A DNA stretch of 64,000 nucleotides from Planctomycetota bacterium (GTDB lineage Bacteria; Planctomycetota; Planctomycetia; Pirellulales; Lacipirellulaceae). Below are positions 55,083 through 64,000 of this stretch, in pieces. Position 1 is the stretch's first letter. Every line of letters starts with the position of its first letter. The stretch spans positions 85,890 through 149,889 of the forward strand of contig JAJRSE010000102.1 in NCBI GenBank assembly GCA_024278955.1, written 5' to 3'. Under the pieces are notes generated by a model that saw only the letters and a program-made list of their open reading frames with translations, was not told the DNA's origin and did not search any database. Both the position numbers and the translations under genes were made by a program.

Positions 55083-55125
55083 CGCGAAAATCGAATGAAA
55101 AAGCTTGGGAACGCAACTTAGAACC

Positions 55126-55184
55126 TAGCCAACGGCTACTCGAATACCCAGCCAACGGCTACTCGAAACGCTAGCCAACGGCTA
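55126..55184. repeat. Three tandem 23-base repeats with hairpin core
   Basis: AGCCAACGGCT occurs at 55127, 55150 and 55173, an exact 23-base period. Each core (AGCC-AAC-GGCT) is itself a mini-hairpin. The last unit overlaps the rpmB stop codon. AGCCGTTGGCT-type strings are common in planctomycete intergenic DNA. Confidence 0.7.
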
Positions 55185-55457
55185 CGACACTTTCACTTTA
55201 TCTGGCACATGAAAGGGAGCGTTGCGAACAATTTTCGTGATTCGGCCAGACCGAATACATTGGGTGCAGGCTTGGATCGTCTTGTGGGTGCCGTTAGGGG
55301 TCGTCACATGCACCTTCTGCAAGTTGGGCTTAAACTTGCGGCGTGTGATACCCGTAATTTTGGTACCGACACCTCCGAGGTATTTTTTCTTACCGCGGGT
55401 TGCCACGGAATTGCCCATTTGGGCGCCTTTGCCACACACGTCACATTCTCGGGCCAT
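55182..55457 (-). CDS. rpmB: 50S ribosomal protein L28
   Basis: Large-subunit protein of 91 residues. ECDVCGKGAQMGN and ACTQCIRSG show the four-Cys zinc-ribbon version. NLQKVHV-type RRKFKPNLQKVHV is the family core. Its 3' end overlaps the tandem repeat that precedes gatC. Confidence 0.94.
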   Translation of the reverse strand: MARECDVCGKGAQMGNSVATRGKKKYLGGVGTKITGITRRKFKPNLQKVHVTTPNGTHKTIQACTQCIRSGRITKIVRNAPFHVPDKVKVS

Positions 55458-55654
55458 CGATCTGGTCCTTCGTCTTGTAATAGTTTGCTAAGAAATAGTT
55501 TGCTTAATTGAACCGACTCGCCAGCGCTCGAACGTCATCGTCGCGATGCGAGAAACGGCCCAGTATAGCGACTAGGCCCAATTACGCAACTGCTGACCAA
55601 ATAGGCGGTTACCGCGTCGCTTTTTAATTTTGGGCTTTGATTTTTGGCCCTTGC

Positions 55655-56467
55655 TCAGGGGCTAGCCTGCGTCAGCTTCAAGACTTGCTCGGCCACAGCC
55701 GCATTGGTTGCCACCGATTCGCCGCTGTGGATGGTCGCCCTACCCTGCCAATCAAAGAATTTCCCGCCTGCTTCTTCGATAATCGGCTGCAAAGCGGCGG
55801 TATCCCAGAGGCTCATCGCAGGGTCGATCGCTATTTCGGCCCGCCCTGTTGCGACCAGTAAATAGCCGTAGGCGTCGCCCCAAGTACGCGAAATACGGCA
55901 GGCCGTTTGCAGCTGGTCCCAGACCACGCGGGCGTCGTTTTCTCGCTCGGTCGTAAACGATTTGATCGAAGACGTCACGCAAGCCGCCTCTGCCAAGGCT
56001 ACCTTCGAGACACGGGCCTTTCGCGGAGGCCCCTCGCCCAGGACGTGCCAGCAACCGCCTCCCGCAAGAGCGTAGACCATTTCGCCCGCTGCTGGGGCGT
56101 TAATCACCCCAATTCTCGGAGCGTCGTCTTTCAGGACAGCTACCAACGTCGTGTAAAGCGGCACCCCGGCAATAAAGGCTTTGGTGCCGTCGATCGGGTC
56201 CAAAATCCAGCGAAAACCGCTTTTGCCAGCACTTTCGCCAAATTCTTCGCCAAGAATCGCATCGTCGGGAAATTGCTCCGAAATCAGCTCTCGAAGCAGC
56301 TTCTCAGCCCCCCGATCGGCCTCTGTTACAGGGGATCCGTCTCCTTTTTGCTCCGATTTGAGGCTGCTAGACCGAAAATACTTCAGCGTCAGGTCGCCCG
56401 CTCGGCTGGCGATAGTTACGGCAAACTCAAGGCGGGCTTCAAGTTGCGATGATGGAGAGCTACTCAT
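55655..56467 (-). CDS. Inositol-monophosphatase-family enzyme, probably histidinol-phosphatase (HisN type)
   Basis: Mg2+-dependent phosphatase of about 270 residues. Metal sites: GEEFGES (Glu), DPIDGTKAFI (two Asp, the family signature) and the C-terminal LWDTAALQPIIEEAGG. PVTEADRGAE and the Gly-rich loop near ILGEEFG match HisN proteins (histidine pathway), where LWD and GTKAFI are usual; inositol phosphatase activity cannot be excluded. The start at 56467 (MSSSPSS) is preferred; an earlier ATG (56536) adds a low-complexity N-terminus. Confidence 0.88.
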   Translation of the reverse strand: MSSSPSSQLEARLEFAVTIASRAGDLTLKYFRSSSLKSEQKGDGSPVTEADRGAEKLLRELISEQFPDDAILGEEFGESAGKSGFRWILDPIDGTKAFIAGVPLYTTLVAVLKDDAPRIGVINAPAAGEMVYALAGGGCWHVLGEGPPRKARVSKVALAEAACVTSSIKSFTTERENDARVVWDQLQTACRISRTWGDAYGYLLVATGRAEIAIDPAMSLWDTAALQPIIEEAGGKFFDWQGRATIHSGESVATNAAVAEQVLKLTQASP

Positions 56468-56743
56468 AGTCTGTCTCAGGCTACCAGACGAGCTACTGGC
56501 TGCAAACGCTTGTCTCTCCTGGCTAGTTGCCGTCAAGCGGCTTGTCGGGCTAAACTGCCCTGTTTGGCCGGTTGGTAACTATTCTGCGGATTGCAGAACC
56601 TAAGTAAACCAAGGTGGCACAACAGGATGGACCGAATTTTCCTTGAACCTGCGAGTGGGGCTCTTAGAATAGATGCTGAGCTGTCGCTTTCAGGTCGGTC
56701 GCCCAACTCGGTTGGATGCGACAAGATCAGGAGGAGCAGAACG

Positions 56744-57112
56744 ATGAAAGTAAAGAGAAAGATGGCATTTTGGTATGTGGCTGCATTCGTCGGCTTGGCA
56801 ACTGGCCTGCTCGTGTGGCGTGCCGATCCGCAAGTCGCAATGGCCGATCAAGTTTCGGCGTCGCTGCTTAGTCGTGGCGGCTCGGCCAGTGGCGGCCTAA
56901 TCACTCACGTCCTCGACTTGGAAGGTCGCAAGACGCGCGTGATTGTCATCGACCCTCAAACACGAGTGATCGGCGTTTACGACCTCGGTCAGGAGAACGG
57001 AGAGATACAACTTAAAAGCATCCGCAGAGTCAATGCGGATTTACAGATGGTCGAGTTCAACTCGGGGGAACCTTCCCCTGAAGACATTCAGAATCGCTTA
57101 GATCAACGATAA
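56744..57112 (+). CDS. Small unknown membrane-anchored protein
   Basis: A 122-residue protein with a strong AGGAGGAGC ribosome-binding sequence about 8 bases upstream. N-terminal basic residues (KVKRKM) then one helix (AFWYVAAFVGLATGLLVW), then a short beta-rich region (ITHVLDLEGRKTRVIVIDPQTRVIGVYDL). No family is recognised. It precedes the HTH-acidic gene by 93 bases on the same strand. Confidence 0.7.
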   Translation: MKVKRKMAFWYVAAFVGLATGLLVWRADPQVAMADQVSASLLSRGGSASGGLITHVLDLEGRKTRVIVIDPQTRVIGVYDLGQENGEIQLKSIRRVNADLQMVEFNSGEPSPEDIQNRLDQR

Positions 57113-57205
57113 AAGGCTAGTTACTATTTGCTCGCGGACCTGCATGGAGGTCGTCGCCACGAGCTTGACTAAGCCAACAACGGTTTGGAAACGCACGAGG
57201 TAACG

Positions 57206-58762
57206 ATGGAACAGAAGTTCATCAAGTTGGAAGATGCCGCCGAGAAACTAGGAGTTCCTCCCGAGCGGCTTAACGACCTTCGAGAGAATGGTCAGCTGCG
57301 CGCCTATCGCGATGGGCCCAGCTGGAAATTTCGCACCGACGAAATCGAGAAGCTGTGTGAAGAGGGGCTTCCTGAACCTCCGCCCGACAGTGATATCGGA
57401 TTCGGACTCCTCGGCGACGAAGAGCTTACTCCCCTTGGTGCCGAAGACTCAGGCCTCGAACTTGAATTGGAAGGTACCGATCCGGTTTCCCAAGGTAGCG
57501 AACTCGAAAGCGAACTCGACGACCTTGAAGATACCGTCACAGCCGGCGCCAGCGATGTCCAGCTTGCCTCGGCGTCCGATTCGGCATCTGAAAAGCCAAG
57601 CGACCCCTCCGATTCCATTCTCCTGAGCGACGAAGAACTCGGCGAATCGGCCGGTCCCTCCGGTAGCACCATCGTGGGCAAAGACGTCCTCCAGGCCGAT
57701 GCCGATCTCGAACTCGCCTCCGACAGCAAATCTCCTGCTGCTCCTTCGCCTACCTCCGGCGCGTCTCATGTACTCTCCTCGGATTCGACTAGCGACGACG
57801 TACTCGACAGCCTAGAGCTTGAAAACAGCGATGCAGGTGCCAGCGGCTTTGAAGACTTAGAAGAACTCGAAATCGACTTAGCGGCCGAATCGAGTCGGAT
57901 TCTTTCGCCTGACGAACTTTCCTCAGTCCAGGCTGCCGCCAGTTTGCCCGTTTCCGGCCAAGGGGGTAGCGACTTGGCCCTCGACGATAGCTCCGACGTC
58001 GACAGCGAGATGGGCTCCACCGACGTCCCGCTACTCGACACCGGATCTTCGAGCTCGCCGCTCGAAGGCGGTTCTGGATCTGAAATCGAGCTAGCCGACG
58101 ACGACCTTGTTCTTTCCGGCTCTGACGGCAGCGACGTCACGCTCGGCAGCAGCGACAGCGGCATCAACCTTGCCCCAGCGGACAGCGGTCTGGCTCTCGA
58201 CGATATCCCGCTCGAAATTGGCGGCTCCGCAATCCTTAGCTCCTTAGACCTGGGCGGCGATTCCGATCCCGAGATCTCCCTCGTGGGCAGTGCTCCCGAG
58301 GCTACGGAGGATGCCCCCGAGGCCGAACTAGAAATCGAAGAAGACTTCCAGCTCACCCCCCTCAGCCAAGGGGCTGCCGACGACGGAGACAGCAGCTCGC
58401 AAGTCATTGCTCTCGACGCCGACATCGACGACCTTGAACAAGACGTCCTCGGCGACGATGTCGGTGTCCTCGAAGAGGACGTCGATTTCACCGAAGACGG
58501 CGGCGATGTCATGGTTGCCGACGACTTTGGTGCTGCCGCTGAAGGCGACCTCGAGATGGGAACCTACGCCGGAGGCGGTGCCGCAGCCATCTCTGCTGAA
58601 CTCCCGTATTCGATTGGCCAAGTCATTGGCCTGGGAAGCTGTGCCGTCATGATGGCCTTGGGCGGCGTCATGATGCTCGACATGATGCGAAATATTTGGA
58701 GCTGGAACGAGCCCTACTCGCTCAGCAGCACGCTGATCGAATCAATCCTAGGCCTCTTCTAA
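57206..58762 (+). CDS. Protein with N-terminal excisionase-type HTH, long acidic region and two C-terminal membrane helices
   Basis: A 518-residue protein. Residues 1-55 form a helix-turn-helix of the excisionase/MerR kind (FIKLEDAAEKLGVPPERLNDL...WKFRTDEIEKLCEEGL). Residues about 60-450 are almost entirely Asp/Glu/Ser/Gly (for example LELELEGTDPV, SDVTLGSSDSGINL) and must be disordered. Residues about 465-518 contain two hydrophobic stretches (GQVIGLGSCAVMMALGGVMM, then STLIESILGLF). I do not recognise the complete arrangement. It could be a DNA-binding membrane anchor or a sensor. The start at 57206 has GAGG five bases upstream; 57185 is possible. Confidence 0.72.
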   Translation: MEQKFIKLEDAAEKLGVPPERLNDLRENGQLRAYRDGPSWKFRTDEIEKLCEEGLPEPPPDSDIGFGLLGDEELTPLGAEDSGLELELEGTDPVSQGSELESELDDLEDTVTAGASDVQLASASDSASEKPSDPSDSILLSDEELGESAGPSGSTIVGKDVLQADADLELASDSKSPAAPSPTSGASHVLSSDSTSDDVLDSLELENSDAGASGFEDLEELEIDLAAESSRILSPDELSSVQAAASLPVSGQGGSDLALDDSSDVDSEMGSTDVPLLDTGSSSSPLEGGSGSEIELADDDLVLSGSDGSDVTLGSSDSGINLAPADSGLALDDIPLEIGGSAILSSLDLGGDSDPEISLVGSAPEATEDAPEAELEIEEDFQLTPLSQGAADDGDSSSQVIALDADIDDLEQDVLGDDVGVLEEDVDFTEDGGDVMVADDFGAAAEGDLEMGTYAGGGAAAISAELPYSIGQVIGLGSCAVMMALGGVMMLDMMRNIWSWNEPYSLSSTLIESILGLF

Positions 58763-58966
58763 AGCAGAGTTCTCCAAGTAACACGTCCGAGAGCCATAGG
58801 GTTAGCGGTGGCGGTTGCGCCACCCAAGTAGAGTGCGATCAGCAGGGTGCGCTCAGAATTGTCAGAAAAACGCAAACTCGGTCAGCAAATTTCGCATTGC
58901 AGAACGCGGCCCAATAGGTCAACCTGCAAGCTTCCTGTTGCCCCCTCCCTCACCTGCGTTCCTCTC

Positions 58967-60076
58967 ATGCCAACTCGACTCGCCCTAACGCTATTGGTTT
59001 GTTCTACAGCGGCTTTGATCTTCGGTTGTAATTCCAAGGAAGAGGTCAAGGTTTACACTGCCGCCCCCACCTCGGCCCCACGCAAGCCCCTCGACGCCAA
59101 GCTGGTCGCTAGCCTTCTCGACCACACCCTGGCCGCCATTGTCCCTCAAGACGACATTGCTTGGTTCTTCAAGCTGGCCGGGCCAGCTCCGGCCCTTGAT
59201 CGCCATCGTGAAGCTTTTTACGAGTTTCTTGCCACCGTTAAACTCGGAGACAAGAGCACCGAGAATCCTAGCTGGACGCTCCCCGAAACGTGGGAAGAAA
59301 AGCCAGCCTCGCAAATGCGTATTGCCACTTTGCTTATTCCCGACGAGCAAGGGCCGCTAGAAATTGCGGTCTCCTCGCTTCCCTACTCCGGCGACTGGCA
59401 GGCGTTTCTCGTTCCCAACGTCAATCGTTGGCTTGGCCAGCTACAAGAAAAACCGCTCGATGCCGAGACGATTCTCAAGCTGGCAAAAAAAGTTAAGCTG
59501 ACAAACGCCACCGCCACTTGTGTCGAGCTAGTCGGCCGCGCACCTAAAAAACAATCCAATAATCCCCATGCGGGCATCCCCGGGGCACCTCCAATCGGCA
59601 CGTCGAGCCCACCGCCGAGGTCTGCGGTCGGCAAAGCCTTGTCCTACAAGACCCCCAAAGGCTGGCTCCCAGGAAAAATCTCTACCATGCGAAAGGCCGC
59701 TTTTCGCGTCGTCCAGGGCGACGCTCAAGCCGAAATCACGGTGATCGATCTCCCCGCCTCGGGCGGTACCCAGGTTACCGACGTCCAGGCCAACATGCAG
59801 CGATGGGCTGGTCAGGCAGGCCTCACCGATCTCGATACCGACCAGCTAAAGCAACTCATTCAGCCGATCACCCTCGACGCCTCCGAAGGCAGCTACGCTG
59901 AATTTGTCAGCCCCGAGTCGCCAGACCGCCGTCCCTCCATTTACGCTGCCATGGTCGTTCACCAAGGCAAAGTTTGGTTTTTCAAGATGACGGGTGACAC
60001 CGAAATTGTAGTTGCTCAACAAAAAGCATTTCGCGAGTTTCTCGATTCCGTAAAGTTCAACGGTCCGGCAGGCTAG
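58967..60076 (+). CDS. Unknown lipoprotein
   Basis: A 369-residue predicted lipoprotein: signal peptide ALTLLVCSTAALIFGC with lipobox LIFGC, Cys as lipid site. The rest is two similar halves (residues about 50-180 and 220-365), each ending in FLATVKLGD or EFLDSVKF, a pattern suggesting a duplicated alpha/beta domain. Between them is a Pro/Ser/Lys-rich linker (PKKQSNNPHAGIPGAPP). The family is unknown. It stands 18 bases before the ResB/CcsA gene and may be co-transcribed with it. Confidence 0.65.
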   Translation: MPTRLALTLLVCSTAALIFGCNSKEEVKVYTAAPTSAPRKPLDAKLVASLLDHTLAAIVPQDDIAWFFKLAGPAPALDRHREAFYEFLATVKLGDKSTENPSWTLPETWEEKPASQMRIATLLIPDEQGPLEIAVSSLPYSGDWQAFLVPNVNRWLGQLQEKPLDAETILKLAKKVKLTNATATCVELVGRAPKKQSNNPHAGIPGAPPIGTSSPPPRSAVGKALSYKTPKGWLPGKISTMRKAAFRVVQGDAQAEITVIDLPASGGTQVTDVQANMQRWAGQAGLTDLDTDQLKQLIQPITLDASEGSYAEFVSPESPDRRPSIYAAMVVHQGKVWFFKMTGDTEIVVAQQKAFREFLDSVKFNGPAG

Positions 60077-60094
60077 CCACCGTTACCTTCGTCC

Positions 60095-63000
60095 TTGAAT
60101 CACGGTATACTGAGCAGCTCTGGTGCCTCGCAAATGGCTGGGGCCCAGTTTCCCTCCCCCCCTCCCCTACCCCGCCTGAATGCCGTGGCTAGTACAGATT
60201 TTGGTCAACTCTCCGAGGGCTCTTCGGCTCCTTACACACGTGGTTCGGATCAAATGGGCGAAGCAAACTTTTTTGTTGCTACGTTAAAAGCTTTCGCATC
60301 CCTCAAGCTTACTGTGCTGCTGTTTGCGCTTTCGATCGTGCTCGTCCTAGCGGGCACGCTCGCCCAGATCGACCACGACATCTGGTACGTCATTCGCAGC
60401 TATTTTCGTACGTCACACGCTTGGATCGAACTTAAAGTCTTTTTCCCCCGAGCTTGGGACGTGCCTGGCGTCGTGCCATTTCCTGGCGGATGGACCCTGG
60501 GCACTCTCTTAGCCATCAACCTCTTGGCCGCCCATGCGATACGATTCAAAGTCTCTGGCCAAGGAACTTCGCTCAAAGCAGGCTTCGGTCTGATCGCTCT
60601 TGGCGTTGCGCTAACCTACGCAGTAATCCAAAGCGGCCTCGACAACGCGGTCGAAAGCGAGCTAACCCCCCAGTTTGCCAACGGGCTTTGGCACGCTCTT
60701 CGAGCAGCACTCGGCGGCGGCACTCTCGCCCTTGCCTATACGCTCGCACTGAACTTCCAAAGCCAACGAAAATCCAACTCTTCGTGGCTCTGGTGGCTGG
60801 GAGCCACAAGCTGCACTTTGCTTGCCGGCCTCACCATTTGGCTCTTTATCAATCCCGCAGCTCAGCTTGATGTGTCGGGCCTCCGAATCCTATGGCAGCT
60901 CATCAAGGCTAGCGCTGCGGGGCTTGTCTTATTGGCCGGTTGCTATTGGGTTTTTGGCCGTCGGGCTGGCATTGTGCTGCTCCATGGCGGCATCGCGCTG
61001 ATGATGTTTAGCGAGCTATTCACCGGCCTCAAGGCCGAAGAAGCCAACATGCAAATCATCGAAGGGCGTCCCATCAGCTTCGCCGAAGACAACCGCTTCT
61101 TCGAGCTAGCTGTGGTCGATAAATCAGACGAAAAAGAAGACCGTGTAACCCTCATCCCCGGTAGTCTCCTTGTCGAAGCAGCCAAAACCGACGAGCCCTT
61201 GAGCCACCCCAGCCTGCCGTTTTCGATTCGTGTGGTCGACTTTCTACCGAATTCTGCAACCCGACGCATACAGCCAAACGAGCCCAGCCCCGCAACCGCA
61301 GGCGCCGGTCTGCTCCACCTCGCAGTTCCTCAGGCCACAAGCACCGGCGTCGGGAAAGAACAAACGGTCGACGTTCCCTCGGCCCATGTCGAACTCATCT
61401 CGCCCGAGCAAGAGTCGCTCGGAACCTATCTCTTGACCACTTTTTCGTTGCGGGAAGAATCGCTCGAAATCGAGGGGAAACCCTACGAAATCTCTCTCCG
61501 TTTCAAACGCCTCGACAAACCTTATTCCGTCGAACTGCTCGAATTCAGCCACGACGTTTACGTCGGTACCAATACGCCGAAGAACTTTTCGTCGCGTGTT
61601 CGGCTCGTCGATCCCGAACAAGGAGTCGACCGCGAATTCAAAATCTGGATGAACAACCCGCTCCGCTACGGAGGCGACACCCTCTATCAGGCGAGCTTCG
61701 ACCCAAACAACCCTCGCCTTTCGATTCTCCAGGTCGTCACCAACACCGGCTGGATGATTCCCTACGTCTCTTGCATGTTGGTCGCGACCGGCATGTTGGC
61801 CCATTTTGGCGCCATCTTTTTCCGTTTCTCTCAGCGACAGACGCCTCCGACGGGCGACTCCGACTCGCCATCGCAGCACGCTTTGTCTTGGCGTAGCCCA
61901 ACCGTCTGGGTGCCCGCCCTCCTCGTGTTGATCTTTGCTGGCTGGGTCCTGAGCAAAGCTCGTGTACCCAAGTTGCCGGCAACCGAAATGCAGATCCACG
62001 AGTTCGGTCAGCTGCCAATCGCCTACAACGGCCGTATCAAACCTTTTGATACTCTCGCTCGCAATACGCTTACCGTTCTCTCGGGGCGTGAAAAACTCTA
62101 TCTAAAACCCGAGGATCCTTCGGGACAGTCCAGCAAGCCTGCCATCGTTTGGCTCCTGGATGTCATTGCCGAAACCCCTGCGATGGACCATCATCGCGTT
62201 TTCCGAATCGAAAACCCCGACGTGCTACAAACTCTTGGGCTCGAACCAAGAGAGGGCTTCCGCTATTCCCGCGCCGAGCTTATTAACAGCCGCGACGAGT
62301 ACCTCAAACAAGTCAACCTGCTTCGTACAGTGCCCACCGAAAAATGGACCCTACCCCAGCGGAAGTTCAAAGAACTTGCCGGCAAAATTTCTTTGATGGG
62401 TGTTCTCCAGCAGTCGTTTTCTGCTCCGGCCCTGCGAACCGATTCCGAGCAAAACCTCAAGGCAGACCTTGCCGAAATTAAGTTTCTCATCTCCGATCTC
62501 AATCAACGTGGGCCCAGGGCAATTCCTCCTGCCGATCCCAAGGGGCAGTGGCAGATATTGCTCGAAGCCGATCTCGAAGCGATCATCCACAAAGTTCAGA
62601 AAAAAGAAGTCAACCCGGCGACCGACGCCTTCCGATCCGTGCTCGACGCCTACCAGCAGGGCGACGTCGCCAAGTTCAACGATCGAGTAGCAGACTACCG
62701 AAAGCTTGTCGTGAATCTCGGAGAGGCCACCACCCAGCTCGACTCTGAACTTGCTGCTACCGGAGCAACAGGCGACCGCAAAGAGGCCGAAAAGCTTCGC
62801 CCTGCCCGCGTTAAATTTGAAGCCTTTTTCAATCACTTCAACCCTTTCCTCCTCGCGATGTCGCTCTATCTCGTAGCCTTCGTGCTTTCAGCAGGTTCCT
62901 GGCTCGGTTGGACCACAACACTCAATCGCTCGGCCAACTGGCTGCTTTGGTTTACATTTGCCTTGCACTCGGTCGCCCTGGTAGCTCGAATTTACATTTC

Positions 63001-63766
63001 CGGTCGCCCCCCAGTCACCAACCTTTACTCCTCGGCCATCTTCATCGGATGGGGAGCTGTCCTTTTCTCCTTAATCGCCGAACGAATCTACCGCTTCGGC
63101 TTCGGCAACCTTCTGGCCGCAATCGTCGGCTTCCCCACCCTGTTCATCGCTCACAACCTTGCCGGCGACGGCGACACCTTCAACGTCCTTCAAGCCGTGC
63201 TCGACACGCAGTTCTGGCTCGCAACGCATGTCGTCTGCATTACGCTGGGTTACTCCACCACCCTGCTCGCAGGAATGATGGGCTTTGTCTATGTCTTCAT
63301 GTCGGTGTTCTCGTCTTCGCCAGATGAAGAACGATTAAAACAGCTGACTCGCATGACTTATGGCACGATTTGTTTTGCCATTTTCTTTAGCTTCGTCGGT
63401 ACGGTGCTCGGAGGCTTATGGGCCGACGATTCCTGGGGCCGTTTTTGGGGTTGGGACCCAAAAGAAAACGGTGCCCTACTAATTGTCATCTGGAACGCCC
63501 TTGTGCTCCATGCACGATGGGGTGGCATGGTTCAGAAACGGGGCCTTGCGATTCTAGCGATCTTTGGCAATGTCATCACCGCCTGGTCCTGGTTTGGTGT
63601 CAACCAAATGGGCGTCGGGCTCCACGCTTACGGCGCAACCGAGGGCCGAACCTTAGCGCTCTTCTGGTTTGTCGCAAGCCAGCTCGCCGTCATGGCACTT
63701 GGCTTGCTGGTAAGCAGCCCCAAAAATCTTCCCCAAGACTCTCAGACTCCAACCACCGCTGGTTAA
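60095..63766 (+). CDS. Giant fused ResB/CcsA cytochrome c maturation protein (system II)
   Basis: A 1223-residue polytopic protein that exports haem and ligates it to CxxCH apocytochromes. The N-terminal third is ResB/Ccs1-like (FASLKLTVLLFALSIVLVLAGTLAQ; the domain with NNPLRYGGDTLYQ near residue 520). A large, probably periplasmic region (about 640-910) separates it from the C-terminal CcsA domain, whose haem-binding WWD-like motif is WGRFWGWDPKENGALL, with the His-bearing HARWGG following. Fusion of both halves is known in other bacteria and is common in planctomycetes. It begins with a TTG in this reading; internal ATGs at 60134 and 60254 are alternatives. It should mature the octaheme protein at 31523. 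Confidence 0.88.
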   Translation: MNHGILSSSGASQMAGAQFPSPPPLPRLNAVASTDFGQLSEGSSAPYTRGSDQMGEANFFVATLKAFASLKLTVLLFALSIVLVLAGTLAQIDHDIWYVIRSYFRTSHAWIELKVFFPRAWDVPGVVPFPGGWTLGTLLAINLLAAHAIRFKVSGQGTSLKAGFGLIALGVALTYAVIQSGLDNAVESELTPQFANGLWHALRAALGGGTLALAYTLALNFQSQRKSNSSWLWWLGATSCTLLAGLTIWLFINPAAQLDVSGLRILWQLIKASAAGLVLLAGCYWVFGRRAGIVLLHGGIALMMFSELFTGLKAEEANMQIIEGRPISFAEDNRFFELAVVDKSDEKEDRVTLIPGSLLVEAAKTDEPLSHPSLPFSIRVVDFLPNSATRRIQPNEPSPATAGAGLLHLAVPQATSTGVGKEQTVDVPSAHVELISPEQESLGTYLLTTFSLREESLEIEGKPYEISLRFKRLDKPYSVELLEFSHDVYVGTNTPKNFSSRVRLVDPEQGVDREFKIWMNNPLRYGGDTLYQASFDPNNPRLSILQVVTNTGWMIPYVSCMLVATGMLAHFGAIFFRFSQRQTPPTGDSDSPSQHALSWRSPTVWVPALLVLIFAGWVLSKARVPKLPATEMQIHEFGQLPIAYNGRIKPFDTLARNTLTVLSGREKLYLKPEDPSGQSSKPAIVWLLDVIAETPAMDHHRVFRIENPDVLQTLGLEPREGFRYSRAELINSRDEYLKQVNLLRTVPTEKWTLPQRKFKELAGKISLMGVLQQSFSAPALRTDSEQNLKADLAEIKFLISDLNQRGPRAIPPADPKGQWQILLEADLEAIIHKVQKKEVNPATDAFRSVLDAYQQGDVAKFNDRVADYRKLVVNLGEATTQLDSELAATGATGDRKEAEKLRPARVKFEAFFNHFNPFLLAMSLYLVAFVLSAGSWLGWTTTLNRSANWLLWFTFALHSVALVARIYISGRPPVTNLYSSAIFIGWGAVLFSLIAERIYRFGFGNLLAAIVGFPTLFIAHNLAGDGDTFNVLQAVLDTQFWLATHVVCITLGYSTTLLAGMMGFVYVFMSVFSSSPDEERLKQLTRMTYGTICFAIFFSFVGTVLGGLWADDSWGRFWGWDPKENGALLIVIWNALVLHARWGGMVQKRGLAILAIFGNVITAWSWFGVNQMGVGLHAYGATEGRTLALFWFVASQLAVMALGLLVSSPKNLPQDSQTPTTAG

Positions 63767-63866
63767 CGCGGGCGGCAAGATTCGGTTCGTCGGACGCTAA
63801 CGAAAACAAGGACGTTTCTAATTTTGTCCCTGTTTTGAAAACGCGTTTTTGGGTCATAATTCGGGT
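63767..63866. other. Boundary between CcsA and the ISL3 element
   Basis: About 100 bases with the end of the element. No clear inverted repeat can be assigned, because its partner is outside the window. Confidence 0.4.
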
Positions 63867-64000
63867 TCATCCGACTAAAGCGTACTTAGTTTGATGGAGG
63901 GCGAGGATTTTGAGTTTGAAGAATTCATGATCGCGAAATCCGTAGGCTTGTCGTTTCATGGTTTTTATTTTGTTGTTGGTCCCTTCGAGCGGACCGGTGG
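63867..64000 (-). CDS. ISL3-family transposase, C-terminal end only
   Basis: From the window edge, the minus strand reads TGPLEGTNNKIKTMKRQAYG...FRDHEFFKLKIL, the C-terminal signature of ISL3 transposases, ending at TGA 63867-63869. The N-terminal part lies outside the window. Nothing contradicts an intact copy. Confidence 0.85.
   Translation of the reverse strand, partial: TGPLEGTNNKIKTMKRQAYGFRDHEFFKLKILALHQTKYALVG

Noticed and set aside
63693..63708. TGGCAC-N5-TTGCT, a second sigma-54-like site
   Set aside because: It lies inside the CcsA coding region, with no plus-strand gene downstream.
1..64000. CRISPR array or defence island
   Set aside because: No regularly spaced direct repeats with unique spacers and no cas-type genes were found; the only defence-like feature is the toxin-antitoxin pair.

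Overview
The window reads as chromosomal DNA of a planctomycete, most likely of the order Pirellulales. The pointers are: a cyclophilin carrying dockerin-like EF-hand repeats and a PEP-CTERM tail; two DUF1080 proteins; a BlaI/M56 peptidase pair whose peptidase carries carboxypeptidase-regulatory-like domains; a DnaA ending in a SHSTV variant of the family signature; a very large fused ResB/CcsA cytochrome c maturation protein; a Rieske/cytochrome b/octaheme cytochrome operon; and several long proteins with no recognisable family. The genus cannot be told from the sequence.

Layout. 1-12.3 kb is partly a gene graveyard. A glutamate dehydrogenase with an unusual cysteine-rich insertion (cut by the window edge) and two unknown exported proteins are followed by an ISAs1-type transposase remnant, a DUF1080 protein, a DegT-type aminotransferase, an internally deleted IS630-type element with intact terminal repeats, a broken M56 peptidase gene beside an intact BlaI-type repressor, and a 5'-truncated tyrosine recombinase that runs into a tRNA-Asp; a tRNA-Arg follows. 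12.4-29.2 kb carries mostly housekeeping and regulatory genes: a CBS protein, an HxxxD acyltransferase, a TIM-barrel isomerase, a THUMP-like methyltransferase, an unknown exported protein, a GNAT, dnaA, a sigma-54 activator, fabI, an HExxH protein, a DEAD-box helicase, a second DUF1080 protein and the dockerin-cyclophilin.

29.8-33.2 kb is a three-gene respiratory operon: Rieske protein, cytochrome b and an octaheme HAO-like cytochrome, with no cytochrome c1 gene. 33.3-37 kb holds an SDR, a frameshifted MFS transporter (break at a run of six G), a degenerate GGDEF protein and a 54-residue membrane protein. 37.3-39.5 kb is a nitrogen unit: an Amt transporter and a PII protein behind a near-perfect sigma-54 promoter. 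39.6-47.5 kb is a minus-strand housekeeping block (ftsY, nusB, ribH, rho, coaE, a toxin-antitoxin pair, polA). 49.3-56.5 kb holds a glutamine amidotransferase, bioA, gatB, gatA, gatC, rpmB and an inositol-phosphatase-family enzyme. 56.7-63.8 kb is a plus-strand run of envelope proteins (small anchored protein, HTH-acidic-membrane protein, lipoprotein, ResB/CcsA fusion). The window ends inside an ISL3-family transposase.

The ResB/CcsA fusion is expected to attach haem to c-type cytochromes such as the octaheme protein of the respiratory operon. The Amt/PII pair is expected to respond to nitrogen through sigma-54. Whether the sigma-54 activator at 20.8 kb controls it is not shown. Interspersed hairpin elements separate several transcription units.
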